Positions 22,160 through 32,653 of a stretch of DNA of 64,000 bases are shown here, piece by piece. Source of the DNA: Fallopia convolvulus (Eukaryota; Streptophyta; Magnoliopsida; Caryophyllales; Polygonaceae). The position numbers were made by a program, and so were the translations under genes. Positions within the stretch are counted from its first letter, which is position 1. Each line of letters opens with the position of its first letter. The notes beneath the pieces are model-generated. The model was not told the DNA's origin. It did not search any database and saw only the letters and a program-made list of their open reading frames with translations. The DNA is taken from NCBI GenBank assembly GCA_964016875.1, contig OZ024734.1:50636622-50700621 (forward strand), given 5' to 3'.

Positions 22160-25100
22160 AGTCGGTGCATCTAGTTCTTCCTCAAATATTGATTCTGCTT
22201 TGCACACTATTGATATTGTTGTTGTTCATGTTGTCAATGAGGAATCACATAAAGAAGTTGGTGAGTATTCTATTGAGTTATCTCAAGGGCAAACAATATA
22301 CTATTTACCTGCATGTCCATCTGAGTTTAAACCATATGAAGGTCATTTTTTCAACACACTGGATGAAGGTATTGGCTTCTACAAAACATATGCATTAGTG
22401 TGTGCATTTGAAGCTCGTCATGGGACTCAACATACTGACACAAAAGATGGCACTGTCACCCTTAAGGCTTTAATGTGCTGAAAAGGCAGGTTACAAGGAT
22501 AGTCGGATTAAACGAATTCGTGAAAGGCCATCCAAACGGGTTGGTTGTATAGCAAGGATTTTTTTATCTTTGTAGCATGCATTTAAACATAGTTTAGGAC
22601 ATGTTTACTTTCATGTTTTGAGTCTTTTTAGCTTAGTTTTGAGTTAGTTTTATGTTTGTTTTCTTCGTTCGGTATCTACTCTTGTATTGTGTGGATTTCA
22701 GGTTATTTTGGATGGAGATTCAATCATTTTCAAGGATCATAGCTAAGAGGAGTGTTGTATGGGGCCTAAGTGATGAAGGACAGTGCTTACAAGTGGTTTC
22801 TCGGGTGCCAAGACGAAGAAGTAGCTGAAAAAAGAAGAAAAGACAGCCCAACCGAATACGTGACCAAGTACGTGGCCGCGTACTCAACTACCCGATCGGG
22901 TACGTGACCGGGTTTAAGACCAGGTACTTCAAATAACGTCGTTGAGGCTACAAAAACTTACCCGAGCGGGTAGTTGTCCTGGTAGTTCCCCGTGTCGGGA
23001 TTTGGGCCGAGTTTTACTATGTTTCGTCTCTTAAAAACACTTTAACCCTAGTTTTATGAGATAATTAGATTTTATTGTTTCTAGCCTCTCTAGAGAGAAC
23101 CCTAGGTGGAGATTACTTGGAGATTTTTCTAGATCTGTTGGATTGGAGTTTTGAATCAATTTGAAGACAATTTGGTATGTTGTTTATTAAATTTGATTTG
23201 CTTTCCTCCCTTCTTATGTCTAGCTAATTCTTCTATTCTGAGGTTGGGTGAACCCAATGATGAAGTAGGTAGATCTAAATTGTGATGTTTGGTTGAATGG
23301 AAACTTGATTTATGGTTGATTTAATCCTAGGTTGCTTTATGCCCTATTTGCTTTGCATATAAGATTCTTCTTATATTTGAGACCGACAGGAGATAATTCT
23401 AACAAGATATTGATTTGACAAGTACCATAAATTGGTTCTGAATAAGATCCCTAGGAATTAAACTAGAGAGTTATTTATGCGACAACAGCTTAGCGGAACG
23501 CGACAACGAATGCTAAGTTGTTTGCCCGTAGTCTCTAAAGAGCTTAAAGGGTCTAAAACTGATTCATCTTACGCAACATCGATTATTAGTTGAGTCTATG
23601 CACACTCACATATTTTTTCTGAAAAGAGATTTGTGTTGGTTTTAGATATTGAGTTCCTTCAAACAACATTCAAGTTGAAATCCAAATAGAAATCATTTAA
23701 AATCTACTCAAATGTCATTATGGGAATCCTAACCTTGGAAGCTTTTTTCCACTGATATTTCCTAGTTATTTTCGATTACTTGTTAACTTTTCAATTCAAC
23801 CATAAACTCTTTTCTTATTTATTTGGCTTGATCTAATACTCCGAATATCAATTGGTACTACAAAGTTCCTTGTGTTCGACATCTTGATACTACAATTGAA
23901 CCGTATACTTGCGGTCTAGGAAAATAGCCTATCAAGTTTTGCTGGTTGAAAGGGATATGTAGTATCAGCGTTTATAGAGAGTCATACGCATAAGCATGTG
24001 GAGCGTAGGTATAATCAATTTCTAAAGTCTAATCAAAATCTGCATCTGGGTCACAAAAAATTTATCCTTAACTGTTCAAAAGCCAATATTGGTCCTACAC
24101 CTTGCCATAGGATTTTCAAAGAACTTGTCGGTGGTTATTCAAATGTTGGTGCTTCTGTAGTTTATTTCAAAAATTTCCGAAGAGATTTGTTGGCATTCTT
24201 TGCTGGTTTAGATGCTCAAGTGTTGATTGATAAATTTCATCAAAAAAGAGAACTATGTGATGCATTCTTCTTTGATTATAATGTGGATTCTCAAGACCGT
24301 TTGACAAGATTATTTTGGGCTGATCTGGTCTCAAGAAAAAACTTTGCTTACTTTGGAGAAGTTGTCTCCTTTGATGCTACCTACATGACTAATAGGTATA
24401 TCTATACTTGTGCACTTTTACTAGTTTCTGGTGCACTTTTACATGTTTGTCATGCACTTTATGCCCTTTCTAATTTACAGACTCTTTGTTACCATGCAGG
24501 TATCAAATGGTTTTTGCTCCCTTTACTGGTTTGGATCACCATAAAAGGTGTGTAACCTTTGGTGATGGGTTGTTATTGAACGAAAACATTGAATCATATG
24601 TTGGCTTTTTGAGAGGCTTAAGAAAGCCATGGGGTATGATCCAAAAATTTTAGTCACGGATCAAGATATGGCAATGAAGGCTGCAATAACGCATTTATTT
24701 CCCGAGAAGGTTCCCGAGAAGATAAAAGCCGATGCAGATGGTCCCGCTTTCAAGGATAAACTTCATTCCATTGTTTGGGACTATTCCCTTGAACCGGTTG
24801 AATTTGAGGAGAAATGGTTGGCTCCGGTCGATGCTTATCCATTGGACAACAAAAAGTGGTTCCATGATATGTTTTTTATGCGTCAATTTTTGATCCCAAC
24901 CTACTTCAGAGATATCATGTTTGGTGGGTTGGTTAGGACCACTTCTATATCTGAGGTACAAAATAATTTCTTTGGTCATTTTACCGATAGAAATTACAGG
25001 CTTGTGGAGCTAGTAGTGCACTTTGAGAGTGCATTAGACGCTCAGAGACACACACACAGTCGAAGCTGAACTACGAGTCTTCCACTATGGTTCCTGATTT

Positions 25101-26093
25101 TAGGACTACACTTGAGTTAGAAATGCATGCAGCAAAGGTTTTCACATTGACAGTCTTCAAGTTGATTTAGAAAGAAATATGTTCTGCTTGTTTTAATTGT
25201 CGTTTGTATGTTCCCAGAAAATGAAGCCATTACATATACCATTGTCCAAGCTGGTATACCCCAAGTGCAAACAGTTTACACCCAAAATGACGAAAATGTT
25301 GTTTGCTCCTGCAAAGAGTTTCAACGTGTTGGCCTGCCTTGTCGCCACATATTTTTTGTCTTTAAGAACCTGGACATGACACACATTCCCAACAGATTTA
25401 TCCTCACTCGGTGGACTAAACTTGCAACCATTAAGCCCACATTATGCATTGCCGGTACATTGGTTGATTGTTGTGCTGAGTTGGAAGAGAGGCAAAAGCT
25501 AAAAAATACATCGATTTCAGACTTTTTCTGTTGCATGGGACTTTTAGAGCAAGATGCTGCTCAATTGAAGGCCTTTGCGTGTCTTATTAATGATCAGAAA
25601 GATTCTCTTACAAAAACAGGTCTAGTTATGCAAAGTTCTGGCTCATCTAATGCACAAATTGCTAAGAAATTTGTTGGGACCTCATTACCTACCACAATAA
25701 TTGTCCATCCACCAGAACAAGCCAAGACCAAGGGTCGTGCAAAGAGGATTCTAGGTGGTAAGGAGTCTGGAATACAAGTCAGTAATAAAAAGAAAAGAAA
25801 ATGTGGCAGATGCAAGAAGTATGCATATCACAATAGATCTACTTGTGAGTATATTACTTTTATAATGCACCTTTTTATCCACTAGATGCACTTTATTTAG
25901 TTTATAATGCACTATTTGTTTTTCCAAATTCAGGTAAAGAAAACATTGAGGGAAGTGAAGAATCCGCTGAGATAGAAGATTTTGATCCAAATACAACATG
26001 TATGTATTTTTTTTAATTTATTTTTGTTGTGTTTTCTTTTTTTGTTTTTAAGACTTTCTTCTAATGCGTCCCTTCTTTTTATTTTCAGGTTGA
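22160..26093 (+). pseudogene. FAR1/FHY3-type MULE transposase, disrupted
   Basis: Order: FAR1 DNA-binding region at about 22200-22565 (YYLPACPSEFKPYEG, then RPSKRVGCIARIF); LTR-like insertion; resumption at 23935 (KGYVVSAFIESHTH); GGYSNVGA and VSFDATY (first catalytic Asp, about 24373). An intron at about 24396-24501 follows, then YQMVFAPFTGLDHHKRC, ILVTDQDMA (second Asp, about 24655), FRDIMFGGLVRTTS, the SWIM finger CSCKEFQRVGLPCRH (about 25303-25350) and a Cys-rich tail KCGRCKKYAYHNRSTC. Lesions: frameshift near 22475, stop at the insertion junction, frameshift near 24610, loss of the HRLCMWH-type motif between LFPE and KVPEK (about 24705), frameshift near 25060 and a stop near 25167. Related domesticated proteins (FHY3, FAR1) are light-signalling factors; this copy is a transposon relic. 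Confidence 0.87.
22571..23934 (-). mobile_element. LTR-like insertion splitting the FAR1 relic
   Basis: Ends TG...CA: plus strand starts TGTAGCATGCATTTAAACAT and ends GCCTATCA. Read on the minus strand it begins TGATAGGC and soon has CCGCAAGTATACGG and ATGTCGAACACAAGG, the same style as the insertion at 6986-8528. FAR1-type coding sequence stops just before it (IARIFL) and resumes just after it. The 5 bases outside the ends do not match (ATCTT, AGTTT), so the exact borders or TSD are unsure. Confidence 0.6.
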
Positions 26094-27010
26094 TTCTATT
26101 CTTCAAGACTACCAACAACAATTCGTTTTATATTTTTTAGTTTACCTATTTGGACATTTTTCACCTTATCAATATTAATTTTGCACTTTATCCTTACCAA
26201 TTTACATATTTTTTAATGAACGTAATACACTTTAGCATTATATCAATGTACTTTACTAATATTGTAATGCACTTTAACTATATATCGATGCACTTTTACT
26301 AGTATTGTAATGCACTTTTATCTTCTAGAAGTTAGAAACTGTGTTGAGTGTTAAAACCTAATGTCAAGAGACCTTTCACACGCACAAGTGCTCGAATTGG
26401 CAATGAATAGTAAGCATGTCCAAAAGTGGCATGCATTTAGAGCCATAATACTTCATTAAATATACATCCATATATTACCATTAAAAATAGTAAGCATGTC
26501 CAAAACAGTTAGAGTCATAATACTTCAGTTCAGTCACTGAATTAGAGCCATATGAGTTCCTAAAATAGACTTCTTTTCACTAAAACCAAAAGTGGCATGC
26601 ATTGCTTAAATATATCCGCCAAAACACAATTCTAAATAAGACTTGATTAAACTTCATCTTTTGTTTTCCACTCTTCACAATGAACATCTTGACATAATCT
26701 GCTACTTTCATTTTCTCTTCATTAATTAGTGACTTCAACATTGCAAACATCTATTTCTTCCTCAACAGTTGGATCTTCTTTTTGTTGTTCACTACATTTG
26801 GATCTGTCCAACACCCTTGCATTTGTTGACCCATGAGCATCTCTATGTGTCGCATTGTATATATGCATGAATCTTCTTTGTTGATTGAGCTCCATGTGAT
26901 TTCTTGCACCACTAGCTGAATTGTCAGCACCGCTTGTGCTTTCTTAAGCATCCTTGCACTTTGCAAATAAGCAAACAACAAACTTCTCTGAAAAAATATG
27001 CATGTACATT

Positions 27011-27740
27011 GCATTATATATACAATTTTTTTGTGTGTATAAAGTAAGTGTTGAAGCTTTAAAAAAACTTACCAAACTGTTGTTTTTGTCTTCATGTTCC
27101 TTATGAACAGTATTAACCATGTTTAAGATGTCAATGAAGTCAATCCCTTGATTCTTCAAGTTGAAATTGATAAGGAAGTAATGCTCATTATTCTGTAGCA
27201 CAGGGAACATCACCTACATTTTCTTTTTAGCATATTATCAATGCATTTTGCATAAAAAGGCATACATATTCACAACTTTATCAGATAATACTAGACAATA
27301 TGTTGAACAAGACATCCACATTTACAACTTTATATAGTAGGCAAAAAAGTGTAGTGTCTTACATATCCTTTTCTTGCATTATATATACAATTTTTTTGTG
27401 TGTATAAAGTAAGTGTTGAAGCTTTAAAAAAACTTACCAAACTGTTGTTTTTGTCTTCATGTTCCTTATGAACAGTATTAACCATGTTTAAGATGTCAAT
27501 GAAGTCAATCCCTTGATTCTTCAAGTTGAAATTGATAAGGAAGTAATGCTCATTATTCTGTAGCACAGGGAACATCACCTACATTTTCTTTTTAGCATAT
27601 TATCAATGCATTTTGCATAAAAAGGCATACATATTCACAACTTTATCAGATAATACTAGACAATATGTTGAACAAGACATCCACATTTACAACTTTATAT
27701 AGTAGGCAAAAAAGTGTAGTGTCTTACATATCCTTTTCTT
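27011..27740. repeat. Perfect 365-bp tandem duplication
   Basis: 27011-27375 and 27376-27740 read the same base for base as far as I can compare by eye. The unit covers one Ulp1-like exon (minus-strand frames at 27213 and 27578 downward), its donor GTAAGT and flanking intron DNA. Confidence 0.92.
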
Positions 27741-30114
27741 GGTCTTCACTAAAAACAAAATCTCATATTTGTTTTTGTTCTTCTGTCAGCGTTTTAGAAA
27801 TGTTCACCGCCCTTTCATAAAATGGGCTTTTCATTGTCGCAACAGGTTTTTTTTCTTACGATAAACCTCAGTAATTACCTTGGCATCCTGTCACAAGGTT
27901 TAAGACATTGAATCAATAATTCACCCATATAAATTAATGTTGGCTAAAAAAATTCAAGTATACCTTATTGTTTATACTTTGTCTTGTCACTCTTTGTGTT
28001 CCTGCCAATGGTGTGCTTACTTCCTCTTCTTTCTCGTTAATCACACCTTTTGCAACTTTGTGTTGTGCATCATTTCCAGCTTCTTCTACCTGCTCCTTTC
28101 CAACCTTTTCCTTTTCCTTTTCAGCTTCTATTATTTCTTCCTCTTTGTTTTGATCTCCTTCTCCTTCTTCTCCATCATTGTTTTGCCCATCTTCAACACT
28201 GTTTCCAGCTTCTTCTACCTGCTCCTTTCCAGCCTTTTCCTGTTCCTTTTCAACTTCTATTATTTCTTCCTCTTTGTTTTGATCTCCTTCTCCTCCTCCT
28301 CCTCCTCCTTCTTCTTCTTCTCCATCCTTGTTTTTCCCATCTTCAGCAATGTTTCCATCTTCCACTTCTTCCAACATATCTTCTAATTCTTGTGAATTAA
28401 AAAGGTTGAATGAAGGCGGTGTGAAGCCAGTTGAATATTTCTTCATGTTATTCTTGGTTGTTTCAGCTTTTTCTATTTTCTCCATGCAAGCCAATAGCTT
28501 CGGATCATTCCAGAATTGAGAATGGTTAAAGATTTTTCCCAATCTGCAGCTTCATCAACCTCAGTAACATTCTCCTTTTCTTCTTGTGTATGGTCCCCTT
28601 GCACACCAATCAGTCGCTTCATGTTTTCCACCATTTGGATCATCACAACGTCCTTTTTGAACTCTGATGGCATCATCCCAATGTATTTTGCTAGCTCTAC
28701 AATATTATCAGCTACATTTTTGCCTTTCAGAGCTAGTCCTTTAGCCCATTTCCGTTATTTTGACAACAATTAACTCACTCAGATCACAATATGTTTTTAA
28801 ATTAAGCACTTTTCCATATTATTTATGCACTTTTTATAGTTCCTAGTGCACTTTTTCATGTAGCACATGTTAAACTAGATTAGATAAAAATGTTGAATAG
28901 ATCATGCACTTTTACAAATTATTTATGCACATTTTATACTTCTTTATGCACTTTTACCTCTAAAGAGTTTGGTCTCGCTGGTGTTGTTTCTCTACCAGCA
29001 TTATCTTGTGGAGATGGTGGTTGGATTTCATGGCTTCTAATTGTCCTTGCTTCGTTCACCACATGCCCTCCTCCAAAACCCCCTCCAATTGTGTACTCTT
29101 GATGATGTCTTTGAGTTAGCCTCCCATCACCCCACAACAAGAATACAAGGAAGCATGTTTTGGTATTTGTCCCAAAATGTTCACTCCATCAACGTACAAT
29201 AGCTGCAAAATAAAGAATTGTTGATGATAAATATCAGCAAATAGGAGAATTAGAGTATAAAATAATCAATAAACTAGTTATAGTAGAAGGGGAAAATAAT
29301 CCTTACAATGAGGAAGAGTATTGGCCTAGAAAACTTTGAAGTCTTCTTTTTCTTCCATTGAATTGTGTTTCTACAAGGCATTTAAGTACAAGCTTGCACC
29401 AATTCAACTTGGCAACTTCTTCCACATTTTCTATCATGTAGCTTTGATTAGCACTTCCATTACTTTTGCTCTCAACTATGCACGATATGAATAACACCAA
29501 GAATTGTCTTTTAAACCACTCTCCTCCATCAATGTATGTCGTTAACATATCTGCAACATGCCCAAGTTTTATAAATCTGTCCTTCAGTTCAACATCCTTA
29601 AATTGTTCTTTCCACTCTTCAATTAGTGCATGATCATCATTCCTCCCTATCTTCTTAATAGATGTCCCACCTAGCGGTAATCCCAACACCTTATGAACAT
29701 CTTCTTCAGTGATGTGTATATCCTTGCCATTTTCCATTAGCAATTTAGACTATTGGATCATAATGATCCAATACCCAATACACAAGGTTATGCGGGAAAT
29801 CTATAATATTAAACTTCAAAAGATTACCCAATCTCATCTTTCTAACAACTTCCTTTTGTGGATCATTCAACCCTTTTATTGCGGCCACAAACATCTTAGG
29901 TACAGTCCTAGTTCTAAAACTAGGATGTGTTGATGATTTTGTTCTTCTTGTCTTTTTTTTCAACCGGATATAGTTGTTCATTAGTTCCGGTGTCTATTTT
30001 TGTTGTTTGAAGCTCTTTACTTGGTCTTTTGGATGCTACTTTTTTTTTGTTCTTTTTCCTAATTGATCCATTTTCAGGGGGAAAAATCAAAACTGTGTTT
30101 TATACAAATACTCG

Positions 30115-30235
30115 ACATTTTATGCACTATTAATGCTACACTATGCACTTTAAACATTTAAACATGCACTTTAAACATTTCATGCACTATTAGTACTACA
30201 CTATGCACTTTAAACATTTAAACATGCACTTTTAA
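30115..30235 (+). repeat. Cluster of TGCACTTT motifs in the MULE
   Basis: Six copies of ATGCACTWT in 120 bp, in units like TATGCACTTTAAACATTT. Other clusters lie at about 24411-24460, 25869-25915, 26184-26318, 28805-28955 and 30740-30870, always in the same strand sense although the two genes point in opposite directions. Confidence 0.7.
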
Positions 30236-31599
30236 TCGGTTGTTAAGCTAAACACTGTATCAAAAACCATTTAAGAAATACCAATATTTTAACCAGTTTT
30301 TGGGCTAAATGGTTCCCCTTCTTCAAATTCTGGTTCATTTCTGGCCTCTTCTTGTACAACCATCTTGATTCTTCTATCTATGTATTCATGTACAACTTTT
30401 AGTTTTTCTTAACATTTGTAAACAATTTTAGAAGTTAAACATAAAAATACATAATGTGCTTTTTTACCAGATTTGGGGTTGGGCGATATTCTGGGTGATC
30501 TGCGCAGTTGTTATTTGGGTGTACCTTGGTCATGGACCATTTTTCTCCTTCTTTCTTCATTTTGAATATAATGATCAAAATTCAAATGAAATTCCAGCTC
30601 ATGTATAATATGAGTGAATATAGGTGATAGTGAAAAATTACCTTTAAGGATTGGACTATCTCTAACTGTCAACATGCCAACAGGTAAATGTAAAATTTTT
30701 TGTCCTATTGTACAACAAGAAGTTTGTTATTGCTCTAATGCACTATATGAAACTCAGAACTCACAAATTTGGATCTAGGTTAAATTTTGCAGCTATTAGA
30801 GCACTTTAGCATGCTATTAGAGCACTTTTGTGCGCCATACCTTTTATTTTGATAAAAGGTATACATGCACTGTAATGGATAGACATGAATGTATTCAAAT
30901 TCACATCATACGTTCAAAAATGCAAGTTGTTTTCTAGAGGTTTACATGCATTGTTCTATACAAGTCAAAAACACACAATAACAAACTCAAAAGCACTCAT
31001 ACATATGAACTGAATCTAATACGAACTTGCTAGTGTTTAGAAGCATCAATGACTCGAAATAGAGTAATTAATTCAAATATGTAGCCAAAAATGCGAAATT
31101 GCATACAAACTAATTTCTAGGATTTTCGATCTTACCTTTAATCGACTGTTCTTTCTTTTTGGTGGCATTTTCAAGTTGTGTTCCAACTATTGGATCTATA
31201 ACTCTTGTAAATGATTTGATTTTGGTTTCGATTTGGCTTTTTTGGTTCCGTTGTTCTTTAGATTAGGATGAGAGAACGAGAGAGGGTTTTGCGAGCGAGC
31301 GAAAAGAGTCAAAGATGAGTCAGATTGGGCTCTTGGGATGAGAGGCCCGATTTTGATCTAGGGGCATATTGTTCAGCATAATTACAAAATTGCCACCGTT
31401 CTAATTTTTTTCACTTTTTTTTTATCTATGCCCATCTCTTAATCTCAACCTTTGATCATCTCAATCCAACGACTTTTATATCTCCTTATTTTTCACTATA
31501 ACACCTATCTCCACCAGAATTTCACTCTTTTAATATAGGATAATGTGGCGCAATATGATGACATAAATTACAACTATTTTAATTATGGTTTTTCTAACC

Positions 31600-31617
31600 T
31601 ATGCCCTATAGGGCATA
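31600..31617. repeat. 18-bp perfect palindrome
   Basis: TATGCCCTATAGGGCATA is its own reverse complement. It lies in the spacer between R-A and R-B. Confidence 0.85.
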
Positions 31618-31717
31618 TGTTAAGCATACTAATAGAGGGAACTAAAACCCTATTAGAAAAATAGTGAACCCTTTTACAAAATCTAATTAATCCTAAATAA
31701 ATACAAATTTATAAACT

Positions 31718-31775
31718 CTTGCCATTTTGAGGAGCTTAACCTATGTCCTTAGGTTAAACTCCTCAAAATGGCAAG
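31718..31775. repeat. Foldback: 26-bp arms, 6-nt loop
   Basis: The left arm 31718-31743 (starts CTTGCCATTTTGAGGAG) pairs with 31750-31775 (ends CTCCTCAAAATGGCAAG) with one mismatch, around loop TGTCCT. The foldback is bracketed by direct repeats of the TAATCCTAAAT...ACAAATT type (31688 and 31780), as if inserted as a unit. Confidence 0.85.
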
Positions 31776-32653
31776 ATTTTAATCCTAAATACAAATTCAT
31801 CTTTAGTTTCCATGTAACTAAGTGACAAAAGTCTTTTATGTTTAGCAGTATTAACACTATTGTCGAATGGAATGATTGGTAACCCTTTTAAAAAATCATA
31901 AATATGAAAGCTTAATACAATTGAAACATTATTACAATTTTGATTATGCTATTTATAAAAAAAGCATATTGTCCCCATATTTAAGAGATAATGAAGCCAA
32001 AAAATATCGGTTAAACACATATAAAAGGAAAAAAATAAACCAATAATTTAGAGACAAAGAGACCATGAAATATTAACTAGACGTGAATAAAGAAAAAAAA
32101 ATTGATCTTATGAAAACTAATAACTAAAAGAAGATGAACCAAAATGTATTGGTTATAAGAAAATGAGAAGGGAGTTGCTCTAGAAGCTCCAGAGTGGCAT
32201 TTTGGATCGTGCTCCTTCGGCCTCTAACAACTTCTCTTGAGAGAGGTAAGCTCTAGCATTGAACAGAGTCTTTTTATATTCAATCTTATACCATGTCCTT
32301 TAGCTGCCCATCGTTTGTCGACGTAATGATGGAAGATGCGAAACAAAAGGCAATGGTTGATTTTCAACAATCTAGACCTGATTTTCTTTTGCATTTTTCC
32401 TTCCTATGTTTTGTGTATGTATGTAGTGAATGGTTATGATTGTTTGTTTTAATAATCCGAAAATTTATTTGGGAACTATAATGGAAGAGGACGACTGCAA
32501 TGGTGGGAGAGAGGTCAACTTCAATGCTCGTGTCTCTGAGGCGAGAAGGAAAGACCACCATGTAAGCAGGCTAAATAGAATTGGTATTTTTCTACTGAGC
32601 GGGCTCTATCGGGACAGCTATCACCTGGACGTCATGGGGTGCAACAGCATGAG

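Larger units (their letters stand above)
26751..31168 (-). pseudogene. Ulp1-like (C48) protease gene carried by the MULE, disrupted
   Basis: The probable first exon, 31136-31168, encodes MPPKRKNSRLK and ends AAAG/GTAAG, close to the MULE end. Next recognisable coding is 29981-29303: GLNDPQKEVVRKMRLGNLL, then ENGKDIHITEEDVHKVLGLP, the N-terminal domain usual in MULE-borne Ulp1 proteins. Then come LLYVDGVNILG (about 29200), a Lys/Glu-rich linker with two repeat units (28470-27950), and a stretch near 27745-27889. A His/Asp exon (NEHYFLI ... IDFIDI) occurs twice because of a 365-bp duplication. Last is NKEDSCIYTMRHIEMLMG (about 26885-26830). Ulp1 enzymes process SUMO. Here there are frameshifts (about 29748 and in an A run near 27848), a stop near 27767, and Ser where the nucleophile Cys is expected. 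It is not expected to be functional. Confidence 0.75.
21232..31527 (+). mobile_element. 10.3 kb MULE carrying FAR1-type transposase and Ulp1-like gene
   Basis: The 9-bp duplication TTTTAATAT stands at 21223-21231 and 31528-31536. R-B shows the empty site as a single ATTTTAATATAGAATAATG near 42770. The ends are GAGTTGGGATCACATGAGG (left) and ...ATTTCACTC (right, complement GAGTGAAAT); terminal similarity is weak and patchy (shared GAGT and AAAAATAAGGA). Inside are a plus-strand FAR1-type transposase relic (22160-26093) and a minus-strand Ulp1-like relic (26751-31168) in convergent orientation. An LTR-like insertion (22571-23934) splits the transposase. The short TGCACTTT motif is scattered over the non-coding parts. 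Confidence 0.82.
16355..31579 (+). repeat. R-A: first copy of the R unit, with insertions
   Basis: After removal of the CACTA (16412-19833) and MULE (21232-31527) insertions this copy aligns in the same orientation with R-B (31799-42829, less its own two insertions). Matched landmarks: AACTAAGTGACAAAAG at 16389 and near 31817; the VMMEDAKQKA-coding stretch at about 20020 and 32320; GGGATCCATCGACACATCAT near 20368 and the like near 40956; the Helitron-type end at 20706 and 42238; and GATGACAKAAAYTACAACTA near 31557 and 42797. R has no recognised gene. Confidence 0.85.

Noticed and set aside
27937..28400. Plus-strand frames rich in Phe, Leu and Ser that look like membrane proteins.
   Set aside because: They are the reverse complement of the Glu/Lys-rich Ulp1-like linker; the hydrophobicity comes from the complement of GAA/GAG codons.
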